A stretch of DNA of 39,706 bases from JBPCQA01 sp050998615 (lineage in GTDB: Bacteria; Actinomycetota; Actinomycetes; Propionibacteriales; Nocardioidaceae): assembly GCA_050998615.1 (NCBI GenBank), contig JBPCQA010000009.1, positions 1-39,706 on the forward strand, given 5' to 3'. Below are positions 26,322-34,314 of the stretch, piece by piece. The notes under the pieces were generated by a model that did no database searches, was not told where the DNA came from, and was given only the letters and a program-made list of their open reading frames with translations. Position 1 is the stretch's first letter, and each line of letters opens with the position of its first letter. The position numbers and the translations under genes are program-made.

Positions 26322-27560
26322 TCACGGTGTTGTGCCGCGCGCTATGCCGATCAGCCGGTGCAGCACGCGGCCCCCGTCGGCCCGCAGAGCGTTGTGCTCG
26401 TACTCGTTGGTGACCCAGGTGCGCATGGTCGGCATCAACGAGGCGGTCTCTTCGGAGAACACCCTGTTGACGTATGCGTCTTCTGCATAGACGGCTGCTG
26501 CGCACGGCACCGAACAAGACTTCAGTGCGTCGGCGTTGTAAAGCGGCGGCCACGCATGCTCCGCGAGGAGGTGGGCGGCCTCCCGCAGAGGTGACAGATC
26601 GTTGTCGTCGTCGAGGTTCCACGGAAACACGTGCTCGCCTGTGAACAGCGTGATGTCCTCGCGGAACTCCGGCGGCATCACTCGGTCTGCGGACCAGCGG
26701 GTTGTCTCGCCGTCGGCATAGCTCGCCTCGTGGAGCACGACGTACAAGGGGTTCCGGCCGTTGAATGGCAGCGCGGCGGCGAGCTCCCAGACGAATGCGG
26801 GTGATTGAGGGTCCCGTTCGATCAGGTAGTGCAGGCGCTCCGCACCGTCGCTCATCCCCAAGACGTTCCCGACCTGCCGGAACCAGCGGCTGGTCATCGT
26901 GCCGTTCGGCAGGGAGATCTCGCCGGCGTTGAACAGCTCGTGGAGAGCTCGCACGCGCTCTCGGTCGCCGGGGTAGCGTTGGTAGTAGCGGCGGTTTCGC
27001 TGCAGCATGGTCGCGTACGTCGCTCGGTAGATGTCGTCGACCGCGCGGCCGACCGGAGGCACCCCACCGGTGAAGAATGCCTCGTGAAGTGATTCAGCGG
27101 CGACCGACAGGTAGTTCAGGGCGCAGAAACCGCCGAAGGACTGGCCCAAGATGCTCCAGCGGTCAACGCCGAGCTCTCGCCGAATCCACTCCGCGTCCTG
27201 CACGATCGCGTCAGCCCGAAACAGTGCCAGGCGCTCAGCCTGCTTCGGTGGCGTCATTCCGGCAAGATCGCCGATTGGCGTCGACCGACCAGTCCCGCGC
27301 TGATCTAGCATCAGCACCCGGTACTCCGACAGGGCCCGGTCCAACCAGGACGGAGCCGTCGGGCCACGGGTTGGTCGGGGCGCCTCCTGTCCCGGACCGC
27401 CCTGAAGGAAGACCAAGAACGGTCGGTCACGGCCTGGCGGATCGGCCACCTCGCGGGCAAATACCGTGATCTGCTCACCATCGGGAACCGCATGGTCGAG
27501 TGGGACGTGAAACTCATGTTCAGTCAGTACGAGTCCGGGCGCGTGAACTGTAACCGTCAT
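26322..27560 (-). CDS. Proline iminopeptidase-like alpha/beta hydrolase (S33)
   Basis: A 412-residue cytosolic peptidase that would remove N-terminal proline from peptides. FLVFLQGGPGQEAPRP (about 48-63) is the oxyanion-hole HGGPG-type motif, VLMLDQRGTGRSTPI (about 82-96) the family signature, and WSILGQSFGGF (Ser141) the nucleophile elbow. YAEDAYVNR supplies the acid region and NEYEHNALR the catalytic histidine. Length and motifs fit the larger actinobacterial prolyl aminopeptidases. I chose ATG 27560 (MTVTVHAPG); the frame extends upstream to 27698 but with a basic, non-homologous leader. No operon partner. Confidence 0.88.
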   Translation of the reverse strand: MTVTVHAPGLVLTEHEFHVPLDHAVPDGEQITVFAREVADPPGRDRPFLVFLQGGPGQEAPRPTRGPTAPSWLDRALSEYRVLMLDQRGTGRSTPIGDLAGMTPPKQAERLALFRADAIVQDAEWIRRELGVDRWSILGQSFGGFCALNYLSVAAESLHEAFFTGGVPPVGRAVDDIYRATYATMLQRNRRYYQRYPGDRERVRALHELFNAGEISLPNGTMTSRWFRQVGNVLGMSDGAERLHYLIERDPQSPAFVWELAAALPFNGRNPLYVVLHEASYADGETTRWSADRVMPPEFREDITLFTGEHVFPWNLDDDNDLSPLREAAHLLAEHAWPPLYNADALKSCSVPCAAAVYAEDAYVNRVFSEETASLMPTMRTWVTNEYEHNALRADGGRVLHRLIGIARGTTP

Positions 27561-28004
27561 GGGTCGATCATGCCGAACTTGCCTCGGCGTGCATACCCTC
27601 CGCCCGTCCATGTCACACCGCGCGGACCGCGGCTTGAGCGCGCGGCGGCGACTACCACCTTGGCCGTATCGGCCCCGTTCCTGAACACCGAGGAACACTG
27701 ACCGCGCGCATGCCCCCGTACGGGCGTTTGGCTAGCGCAGGGGAGAAGTCCTGGCACCGGCGACTGGCGGAGGCCGCAGGCTGCGTCACATCGTGGAGCT
27801 GGCAATCAGACACCAGTGGCCCCGTCGATGCGCTTGTGGTCAGGTGTCACGTGCCACGCACAGGAAAAGGTTGCTGTCTCGGTCTGCTCTGGCGGGAGCG
27901 GGAACCGCAGCCCGGGCTCGGTGTCTTTACTGTCTTCGAGCCCATTACGGTCAGGATCGATGCCAGCCAACTCGAACTCCCATGACTGCAATGGGTCACC
28001 TCAA
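27561..28004. other. Gap; one unidentified small ORF on the minus strand
   Basis: Upstream region of the iminopeptidase. A 61-residue minus-strand frame at 27806-27991 (MQSWEFELAGIDPDRNGLED, ending TPDHKRIDGATGV) looks somewhat protein-like: acidic, low in arginine runs, with one Trp near each end. I do not recognise it, and a plus-strand frame covers the same bases. No promoter or RNA gene is clear. Confidence 0.25.
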
Positions 28005-28092
28005 GACGGGAAAAACCTGACAGCTCGGCGGGAAAAACCTCACGGCTCGGCGGGAGAAACCTGACGGCTCGGCGGGAAGAAGTTGACGGCTC
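28005..28092 (+). repeat. Four 22-bp tandem repeats
   Basis: Four head-to-tail copies of a 22-base unit: GRCGGGA(A/G)(A/G)AA, then (CCT or GTT), then SACRGCTC. Unit borders are 28005, 28027, 28049 and 28071, ending at 28092. Copies 1-3 differ by one or two bases and the fourth is the most diverged. The array ends 9 bases from the stop of msrB. There are no spacers, so it is not a CRISPR array. Confidence 0.85.
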
Positions 28093-28100
28093 GGCCTTGG

Positions 28101-28511
28101 TTAGCTTTGGGCTGCGGGCTCGAGCGTCAGGCTGATGCTGTTGATGCAGTAGCGCGCATCGGTGGGGGTGTCGTAGCCCTCTCCGGTGAAGACATGCCCC
28201 AGGTGGGAATCGCATGCAGCGCAGCGCACCTCGGTGCGCGCCATGCCCAGCGACCGGTCTTCGATTAGCGTCACCTTGTCGCTGTCGCTCGGGGCCCAAA
28301 ACGACGGCCACCCGCAGTGCGACCCGAACTTTTCAGCAGATCGGAACAACTCCGCACCACAGGCGCGGCAGCGGTAGACGCCTTCGGTCGCCGTGTCGAC
28401 GTACTCGCCGGAGAACGCTGGCTCGGTGCCCGCTTTGCGCAAGACGGCGTACTCCTGGTCGGAGAGCTCGGCTCGCCACTCTTCGTCGGACTTCTTCACC
28501 TTGGTTGCCAT
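28101..28511 (-). CDS. msrB: Peptide methionine-(R)-sulfoxide reductase
   Basis: A 136-residue cytosolic enzyme that repairs R-methionine sulfoxide in proteins. GVYRCRACGAELF (Cys48, Cys51) and VRCAACDSHLGHVF (Cys97, Cys100) bind structural zinc. SHCGWPSFW (about 64-72) is the substrate pocket, and ARYCINSISL holds the catalytic Cys122. Cys66 may act as resolving cysteine. I chose ATG 28511 (MATKVKKSDEEWR); an ATG two codons upstream is possible. Single gene; the tandem repeat lies at its 3' end. Confidence 0.95.
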   Translation of the reverse strand: MATKVKKSDEEWRAELSDQEYAVLRKAGTEPAFSGEYVDTATEGVYRCRACGAELFRSAEKFGSHCGWPSFWAPSDSDKVTLIEDRSLGMARTEVRCAACDSHLGHVFTGEGYDTPTDARYCINSISLTLEPAAQS

Positions 28512-28639
28512 GCGCACAACAGTACGTCGATCCGTGGATCGGCCCGCTCAGAGCTGCCGACTGGACGTTGAACCGGCGCGGTCGTCAATGCACGGTTACG
28601 GCAACCGACCTGGAGACGCCTCTGGTGTGGTCGCTTCCG

Positions 28640-29005
28640 GCCACTTCACGACCCGCCAGGTCGACGACCCGAGCTGGGTCGCCTTCCACCGGTAGACGTA
28701 GCTGCTGTCTCGCGACAGTGTGGGAAGGCCATCGTCAGCCATCCGCCACGGGCATTCTCGCGTTGCACCGACACCTGTTGCCCGGCGTGGTTGGCACCAC
28801 CAGGCCGGCGAACAACACCCGCGTCCGTTGTGCAACGTCGCGCGAGCTGACCGTACTGCACCGACCAGCTGGACATGTCGACATCTTGTGAGCCGATGTT
28901 GCGGAGCTCGAGGAAGTCGTTGGTGTACGGCGCACCGGAGTTGCCGCCGCCGCAGGGGGGCCCGGCGACATTTGGGCAGCGGATCCGTGAAACAGAAGTA
29001 AACAA
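28640..29005 (-). pseudogene. Lamin-tail-domain (LTD) secreted protein remnant
   Basis: CGGGNSGAPYTNDFLELRN followed by IGSQDVDMSSWSVQYG is the start of an LTD domain as found in secreted actinobacterial nucleases and adhesins. After VQYG the continuation is degraded: plausible later pieces (LFAGLVVPTTPGNR) lie in another frame. The expected signal peptide and first strand before CGGG are unrecognisable. This is a fragment with at least one frameshift. It lies divergent from the PrimPol gene, so its upstream side may double as that gene's promoter region. Confidence 0.5.
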
Positions 29006-29028
29006 GATGTGCCGGTTAGTCTTGGCAA

Positions 29029-30102
29029 GTGACGAGCCCAGAAGAGGTCGAGGTCGACGGTCGAGCCGTTCGGGTCTCCAGCCCCGACCGGGTGGTGTTC
29101 CCGGCGACCGCCAATACCAAGGAGGCGACCAAGCTCGACGTGGTGCGCTACTACGCCAGCGTCGGCACGGCGATCATGCGGGCGCTGAGCCAGCGCCCCA
29201 CGACCTTGGAGCGCTGGCCCAAGGGTGTGGTCGCGGGCATCAAGCAAGCCACCCGGGCCGACCCTCGCGGTGACGCGTTCTTTCAAAAGCGGGTGCCCAA
29301 GGGCGCACCCGACTATGTCGAAACGGCCAGGATCGCGTTCCCCTCCGGGCGATTCGCCGACGAAGTCTGCCCGACCGAGCCCGCCGTGGTCGCCTGGGCG
29401 GCGCAGATCGGGACCATCACGTTCCATCCCTGGCCAGTACGCCGAGACGACGTCGACCATCCCGACGAGCTTCGCATCGACCTCGACCCACAGCCTGGAA
29501 CTGATTTCGCCGACGCGGTCCGGGTGGCGGGGCAGGCCCACAGTTTGTTGGAGGAGCTGGGCTATCGCGGCTTCCCGAAGACGTCGGGCAACCGTGGGGT
29601 CCACATCTACGTCCGAATCCACCCCAGGTGGACCTTCACGGAGGTGCGCCACGCGGCGATCGCTTTCGGGCGCGAGCTGGAGCGGCGTACGCCAGGCGAG
29701 GTCACCACCAGGTGGTGGAAGGAGGAGCGTGGCATCTCGGTGTTCGTCGACTACAACCAAAACGCGCGTGACCGGACGATCGCGAGCGCTTACAGTTTGC
29801 GCCCGCTGCCGGGGGCTCCGGTGTCCACGCCGGTCAAATGGGATGAGCTGACCGAGGTCGACCCGCGCGATTTCACCTTGTGGTCGGTGCCGTCTCGAGT
29901 GTTGGCGGGTGCGGATCCCCACAAGGAGATCGACGACGTGGCGCACTCACTCGAGCCGTTGTTGCAGATGTACGCCCGCGACGAGGCTGTCGGCCATGGT
30001 GACCTGCCGTATCCACCGGATTACCCGAAGATGCCCGGTGAGCCGCTGCGGGTGCAACCCAGCCGAAACGCGGGTGAACACAGGCGGTCAGCGGCAAGAT
30101 AA
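29029..30102 (+). CDS. LigD-type primase-polymerase domain protein (PrimPol)
   Basis: A 357-residue stand-alone archaeo-eukaryotic primase-type polymerase, like the LigD polymerase domain. RIDLDPQPG (about 148-156) has the D-x-D catalytic aspartates, FPKTSGNRGVHIYVRI (about 183-198) the nucleotide-binding SGxxGxH motif, and ISVFVDYNQNARDRTIASAYSLRP the third catalytic aspartate region. Such enzymes fill short gaps with (ribo)nucleotides in repair. No ligase or nuclease domain is fused, but a separate LigC ligase lies 0.7 kb downstream on the same strand. This matches the mycobacterial PrimPolC/LigC gap-repair pair. Start is GTG 29029; no Ku gene is in the window. Confidence 0.88.
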   Translation: MTSPEEVEVDGRAVRVSSPDRVVFPATANTKEATKLDVVRYYASVGTAIMRALSQRPTTLERWPKGVVAGIKQATRADPRGDAFFQKRVPKGAPDYVETARIAFPSGRFADEVCPTEPAVVAWAAQIGTITFHPWPVRRDDVDHPDELRIDLDPQPGTDFADAVRVAGQAHSLLEELGYRGFPKTSGNRGVHIYVRIHPRWTFTEVRHAAIAFGRELERRTPGEVTTRWWKEERGISVFVDYNQNARDRTIASAYSLRPLPGAPVSTPVKWDELTEVDPRDFTLWSVPSRVLAGADPHKEIDDVAHSLEPLLQMYARDEAVGHGDLPYPPDYPKMPGEPLRVQPSRNAGEHRRSAAR

Positions 30103-30147
30103 GGCGCTGAGCCGGCTGGGCGGCCCGACCGTGGGATCGAGGCGGTG

Positions 30148-30681
30148 CTACATGCCGGTGACGCCCTCGCCGGCGCCGGCTTCGGCGTCCAGTGACTCGT
30201 GTTCGATCAGATGCAGGATCGGCACCCCCAACCGACGGCGCGCCTTGGAAGCCCAATCGACATGCAGCAACTCCGAGATCACGTGTTGTCGCGTCATCAC
30301 GATCACCTCGGCGGCCTGCTGCTCCCCGACGACTCGGTCCAGCGCTTCGATCGGGTCGTCGGCGCTGAACTCTCCGGTGGCCTCACAGCCGATCTTGCGC
30401 ATGGCGGCGATGCTGATTGACACGTCGGTTTCGGCATGCTCGTCGATTTGGTTCTGCGCTTTTTCGACATCGACATCGCCGGTCAGCACGGGGGGCGGCG
30501 TAGCGAGAACCTCGCTAGCGGCCAGTGTGCCCAGCGCCGTTTCGACTCGCACCGCCGCGTTTTCGCAGGGAATAAGGACGTGGTAGTGCCGGCGGTCCTC
30601 GATCGACTCATGCAGCGAGGCGACTTCCGCTGCGTCGGAAGTGCTCATGGCTTGCTCCGCGAGGACGATCACGTTGTACAT
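30148..30681 (-). CDS. Universal-stress-protein-like small protein
   Basis: A 177-residue protein. The first strand MYNVIVLAEQAMS and the C-terminal AAEVIVMTRQHVISELLHVDWASKAR followed by RRLGVPILHLIEH resemble the first and last strands of a USP-like alpha/beta fold. The ATP-binding G-x2-G-x9-GS motif is not seen. There are no membrane segments. ATG 30681 is preceded by a good AAGGAG site (complement of 30690-30695). It is inserted on the opposite strand between PrimPol and LigC, convergent with the first and divergent from the second. The function is unknown; a stress role is only inferred. Confidence 0.6.
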   Translation of the reverse strand: MYNVIVLAEQAMSTSDAAEVASLHESIEDRRHYHVLIPCENAAVRVETALGTLAASEVLATPPPVLTGDVDVEKAQNQIDEHAETDVSISIAAMRKIGCEATGEFSADDPIEALDRVVGEQQAAEVIVMTRQHVISELLHVDWASKARRRLGVPILHLIEHESLDAEAGAGEGVTGM

Positions 30682-30738
30682 GACACGAACTCCTTAGGTG
30701 GCGGTGGTGCCTATCATCCCCCACCACCTCCCGTCGAA

Positions 30739-30797
30739 CAGCGCAGATGCGGCCAGAAATGGCTAGAGCTCGGCGACTTCCCTACCTGCGGGGGCTC
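30739..30797. repeat. Dispersed palindromic element, family 2, copy C (short)
   Basis: About 59 bases upstream of ligC. Its right part (30768-30797: GAGCTCGGCGACTTCCC then TACCTGCGGGGGCTC) matches the reverse complement of the left end of copy B with four mismatches and one extra base. The left end, AGCGCAGATG, keeps the CGCAGAT core. The middle is lost. An in-frame ATG inside it would give ligC a false leader. Confidence 0.55.
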
Positions 30798-30812
30798 TTT
30801 GCCGACCGGTCA

Positions 30813-30827
30813 GTGACAATGGTTGTC
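30813..30827. promoter_or_regulatory. Palindrome directly before ligC start
   Basis: The 15-base inverted repeat TGACAA-TGG-TTGTCA ends at the preferred ligC start codon (exact limits 30814-30828 including the start A/T). It could be an operator or a hairpin acting on translation. No Shine-Dalgarno is seen before ATG 30828. Confidence 0.4.
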
Positions 30828-31904
30828 ATGCGACTCCCGGTGATGCCCCCGGTCGCGCCGATGCTGGCCAAGCCGGTCAAGCAACTTCCCGACGGCGCGA
30901 TGAGTTTCGAGCCGAAGTGGGACGGGTTCAGATCGATAATCTTTCGCGACGGTGACGAGGTGGAGGTCGGAAGTCGAAATGAACGGCCGATGACGCGCTA
31001 CTTTCCTGAGCTGGTGAAAGCGGTGCGCGCGAACCTGCCCGATCGGTGCGTGATCGACGGCGAGATCGTGCTCGTCGGAGCATCCGGCGATCGACTGGAT
31101 TTCGAGCTGCTGCAGCAGCGGATCCACCCCGCAGCGAGCCGGGTGAAGATGCTGTCGGATACCACGCCGACGAAGTTCGTCGCCTTCGACCTGCTCGCCC
31201 TGGGTGACGTCGACTTCACCGACCAGCCGTTCGCGCGGCGGCGTACCGCGCTGGCGGACGCGCTGTCGTCGGCGAGCGCACCAATCCACCTCACCGCTGC
31301 CACCACCGACCGGGCGGTGGCCGAGCGGTGGTTCCACCAGTTCGAGGGTGCCGGGCTGGACGGCGTGGTGGCCAAGCCGCTTGACGGTGTCTACGAGCCG
31401 GACAAGCGGGTGATGTTTAAGGTCAAGCACGAACGCACTGCTGACTGCGTGGTGGCCGGCTACCGGCTGCACAAGAGCGGGCCCGACCGGGTCGGGTCGT
31501 TGCTGCTGGGTCTCCACACCGACGATGGGCAGCTGGCGAGCATCGGCGTCATTGGCGCGTTCCCACTCGCCAGACGCAAGGAGCTCTTCGAGGAGATGCA
31601 GCCGCTGGTTACCACGTTCGACGACCATCCGTGGGCGTGGGCCAGGCAAGAGGAAGGGCACCGTACGCCGCGCAACGCCGAGGGCAGCCGCTGGTCCGCC
31701 GGCAAGGACCTGTCGTTCACGCCCTTGCGACCGGAGTTGGTGGTTGAAGTCCGATACGACCACATGGAGGGCGTCCGCCTGCGGCACACGGCCCAGTTCG
31801 TCCGCTGGCGTCCCGATCGCGACCCCAGGTCGTGCACATTCGAGCAGCTAGAGGAGCCGGTCAAGTTCGACCTCGCCGACGTCTTGGGCGCCGGCCACCC
31901 GTAG
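30828..31904 (+). CDS. ligC: ATP-dependent DNA ligase LigC
   Basis: A 358-residue ATP-dependent ligase with nucleotidyltransferase and OB domains only. FEPKWDGFRSI holds the adenylated Lys30 (motif I); SRNERPMTRYFPEL is motif Ia/III region; VIDGEIVL, KFVAFDLLAL (motif III), LDGVVAKP (motif IV) and VMFKVKHERTADCVV (motif V) follow. It seals nicks in back-up end joining and base-excision gap repair, with the PrimPol protein upstream the likely partner. I chose ATG 30828 because MRLPVMPPVAPMLAKPV is the family N-terminus; upstream in-frame starts (30747, 30819) lie in or near repeat copy C. Confidence 0.9.
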   Translation: MRLPVMPPVAPMLAKPVKQLPDGAMSFEPKWDGFRSIIFRDGDEVEVGSRNERPMTRYFPELVKAVRANLPDRCVIDGEIVLVGASGDRLDFELLQQRIHPAASRVKMLSDTTPTKFVAFDLLALGDVDFTDQPFARRRTALADALSSASAPIHLTAATTDRAVAERWFHQFEGAGLDGVVAKPLDGVYEPDKRVMFKVKHERTADCVVAGYRLHKSGPDRVGSLLLGLHTDDGQLASIGVIGAFPLARRKELFEEMQPLVTTFDDHPWAWARQEEGHRTPRNAEGSRWSAGKDLSFTPLRPELVVEVRYDHMEGVRLRHTAQFVRWRPDRDPRSCTFEQLEEPVKFDLADVLGAGHP

Positions 31905-31927
31905 TTACGGTGTCTGCAGCACGGTGA

Positions 31928-31967
31928 TGGTCGTTTCGAGACGGCCGCGAAGCGGCCTCCTCAACCA
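31928..31967 (-). repeat. Dispersed palindromic repeat, family 1, copy 3
   Basis: Inverted relative to copies 1 and 2: TGGTCGTTTCGAGACG and CTCCTCAACCA arms around a self-complementary GGCCGCGAAGCGGCC loop. It lies 23 bases after ligC. The minus-strand TGA at 31961-31963 within the arm is the stop codon of the reductase gene, so the repeat forms that gene's end. Confidence 0.78.
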
Positions 31968-32746
31968 CCGTAAGCGGTGACGGCGTACCGCGCGAACAGC
32001 TCGCCGTCGTGTTCGAGCAGATGGCGGAGGTAGAGGCGGTGAGGCGGCACAAAGGCCGGACCATGCGTGATGCGCAGCCGTTCTCCTGCTGCAAGCAATG
32101 GGCTGAACGTCAAGCAGAGCTCGTCGAGGCAACCGCAGGCCGCTAAGTCGTGCAGCAGGGTGGGTCCCCCCTCACACAAGATGCGTCGATACCCCATCGC
32201 GACGAGCTGAGCTAGGGCGTGGGAGAAGTCGACATGGAACTCGCCCGCGATGATTACCGGTGCCACTCTCCGTATGGCGGTCAGCGCGTCGACCGGCGCC
32301 GTTTGGACGGTGATGAGGATCGTCGGAGCCCCGCCCCCCGCGACCAGATCGGGATGCAAATCGAGCGATCGAGACACCACCGCGATGGCAGGCAACGGGG
32401 TCAGGCCTTGGTCGCGGCGGATCGACTCGCGCGCCTCGGTTCTCTTGACCGGCCGGTAGCCCTCGACCCGTGTAGTGGAGGCACCAATCAAGATGACGTC
32501 GCAAAGTGAGCGCAACAAGGCGAAGATCCGCTTGTCGGACTTGTCGGAGATCGTGCCGCTCTTGTGGTCCGAGCCTTGCGCCGCGCCGTCGAGGGTGCTC
32601 ACGAAGTTCGCTCGCACCCACGCCTGATCACCCGAGCAGTCACCGTCGCCCGGGAAGGCATAGAGGTCTACGAGCTCCGCGTCGCTCAGCTCGAGACGCC
32701 GATCTGGATACAGGGATCGCACGGGGGCGATCCTGTCACGGATCAC
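31961..32746 (-). CDS. RibD C-terminal-like pyrimidine reductase family protein
   Basis: A 261-residue protein of the dihydrofolate-reductase-like RibD_C fold. WVRANFVSTLDGAAQGSDHKSG (about 43-64) is the N-terminal substrate/NADPH segment, DVILIGASTTRVEGY (about 84-98) the classic G-A-x-T motif, and ILCEGGPTLLHDLAACGCLDEL (about 188-209) the CEGGP signature. Stand-alone proteins of this kind occur in actinobacteria beside or apart from riboflavin genes; the true substrate is not certain. It ends within repeat copy 3. It lies 16 bases downstream of glyA on the same strand, so the two may be co-transcribed. Confidence 0.85.
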   Translation of the reverse strand: MIRDRIAPVRSLYPDRRLELSDAELVDLYAFPGDGDCSGDQAWVRANFVSTLDGAAQGSDHKSGTISDKSDKRIFALLRSLCDVILIGASTTRVEGYRPVKRTEARESIRRDQGLTPLPAIAVVSRSLDLHPDLVAGGGAPTILITVQTAPVDALTAIRRVAPVIIAGEFHVDFSHALAQLVAMGYRRILCEGGPTLLHDLAACGCLDELCLTFSPLLAAGERLRITHGPAFVPPHRLYLRHLLEHDGELFARYAVTAYGG

Positions 32747-32761
32747 TCCCGCGCCGCCGCG

Positions 32762-34252
32762 TCAGGACAATTCGAGGCCCGGGTAAAGTGGGTGTGTATC
32801 CAGCATCTCGGCGGATGCGGCCTTTACCTTGTCGGCGACTCCGTCGGCCAAGGTGTACTTCGCCTTCGAGGCAACGCCGTTGCTTCCCGCGCTTGGCGTG
32901 GTACTGGTCAACACGTCGACGGACAGCTCGGCGACCCGGTCGAACTCGGCGGCGCCGAAGCCCCGGGTCGTCAGGGCCGGCGTACCGAATCGGATGCCGC
33001 TGGTGTACCAGGGGCCATTGGGGTCCGCCGGCACCGAGTTTCGATTGGTGACGATGCCGGCGTCGAGCAGCGCGGACTCCGCCTGCCGGCCGGTCAGCCC
33101 GAAGCCGCCCACGTCAAGCAACACGATGTGGTTGTCGGTGCCTCCGGTGACCAGAGTCGCGCCACGGCGCAAGAAGCCCTCCGCGAGCGACTTGGCGTTG
33201 TCGGCGATGTGTTGTGCGTACGTCGCAAACTCGGGGCGCCGCGCCTCCGCGAGCGCCACCGCCTTGGCCGCCATCACATGCGACAGCGGTCCGCCAAGCA
33301 CCATCGGGCAGCCCTTGTCGACCGCGTCGGCGAAGTCGGCGTTCGCGAGCACCATCCCGCCTCTCGGCCCGCGTAGCGACTTGTGAGTCGTGGTGGTGAC
33401 GATCTGGGCGTGCGGCACCGGGTCTTCATCGCCAGTGAAGACGTTGCCAGCCACCAGGCCGGCGAAGTGGGCCATGTCGACCATCAACGTGGCACCCACC
33501 TCGTCGGCGATCTCACGCATGGTGGCGAAATTGATCCGTCGGGGGTACGCCGAATAGCCGGCGATAAGCACCAGCGGCTTGAATTCGCGAGCCATCTCGG
33601 CGACGTGGTCGTAGTCGAGCAACCCGGTCTTAGGGTCGGTGCCGTAGCTACGTTGCGCGAACATCTTGCCGGAGATATTGGGCCGGAACCCGTGGGTGAG
33701 GTGTCCGCCGGCATCCAGGGACATTCCCAGCATCCGCTGGTTGCCGAAGTCGGCCCGCAACTTCTCCCAGTCCGCCTCCGACAGGTCGCCGACACCCTTG
33801 ACACCGGCGGCCTCGAGCGCCGGTGCCTCGACTCGGATGGCCAAGATGGCCCAGAACGCGACGAGGTTCGCGTCGATACCCGAGTGCGGCTGCGCATAGG
33901 CGTAGTCGGCGCCGAACAGCTTCCGGGCGTGCTCGGCCGCGAGCGCCTCTACTATGTCGACGTTTTGGCAGCCGGCGTAGAAACGGTGGCCAACGGTTCC
34001 CTCGGCGTACTTGTCACTCAGCCAGGTGCCCATCGTGAGCAACACCGCGGGAGATGCGTAGTTCTCGCTGGCGATGAGCTTCAGTGAAGCCCGCTGATCG
34101 GCGAGCTCGGCTCGGGTCGCGTCGGCGATGCGCGGCTCGACCGAGGCGATCACCTGAAGCGCTGCCTGATACGCGGTGCTGGCGGTCGCGGCGAGATCGG
34201 TGTTGCTTGGTTCGGGGGTGGAGATCGAGTCTGCTGGCGTGTGCTCGGTCAT
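32762..34252 (-). CDS. glyA: Serine hydroxymethyltransferase, long form
   Basis: A 496-residue PLP enzyme interconverting serine and glycine with tetrahydrofolate. SLKLIASENYASPAVL (about 55-70) and GTVGHRFYAGCQNVD are the N-terminal signatures. IVTTTTHKSLRGPRGG carries the PLP lysine and GGTDNHIVLLDV follows. The usual length is about 420-430; here about 55 extra residues lie between SGIDANLVAFWAIL and YDHVAEMAREFKP (AIRVEAPALEAAGVKG.. region) plus a longer C-terminus, as in a known long actinobacterial subgroup. ATG 34252 is chosen by homology; upstream in-frame codons read through element B. A hairpin sits at 34256-34271 over the ribosome-binding region. Confidence 0.93.
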   Translation of the reverse strand: MTEHTPADSISTPEPSNTDLAATASTAYQAALQVIASVEPRIADATRAELADQRASLKLIASENYASPAVLLTMGTWLSDKYAEGTVGHRFYAGCQNVDIVEALAAEHARKLFGADYAYAQPHSGIDANLVAFWAILAIRVEAPALEAAGVKGVGDLSEADWEKLRADFGNQRMLGMSLDAGGHLTHGFRPNISGKMFAQRSYGTDPKTGLLDYDHVAEMAREFKPLVLIAGYSAYPRRINFATMREIADEVGATLMVDMAHFAGLVAGNVFTGDEDPVPHAQIVTTTTHKSLRGPRGGMVLANADFADAVDKGCPMVLGGPLSHVMAAKAVALAEARRPEFATYAQHIADNAKSLAEGFLRRGATLVTGGTDNHIVLLDVGGFGLTGRQAESALLDAGIVTNRNSVPADPNGPWYTSGIRFGTPALTTRGFGAAEFDRVAELSVDVLTSTTPSAGSNGVASKAKYTLADGVADKVKAASAEMLDTHPLYPGLELS

Positions 34253-34255
34253 GAG

Positions 34256-34271
34256 CGACAGCCTACTGTCG
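34256..34271 (-). promoter_or_regulatory. Hairpin at the glyA ribosome-binding region
   Basis: CGACAG-CCTA-CTGTCG on the + strand, a perfect 6-bp stem with a four-base loop, ends 3 bases before the glyA start. In the glyA mRNA the loop reads UAGG, the only purine-rich ribosome-binding candidate, so it would be shown or hidden by the stem. Confidence 0.45.
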
Positions 34272-34314
34272 AGCAGCCGCGCGCGGCATCGGCAGTTTCG
34301 TCGCTGCGGAGTAT

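Noticed and set aside
28005..28092. Possible CRISPR array
   Set aside because: The units are contiguous with no spacers and no cas genes are nearby.
28735..29946. 403-residue minus-strand frame
   Set aside because: Mostly antisense to the PrimPol gene, with no recognisable domain; only its far end overlaps the LTD remnant.
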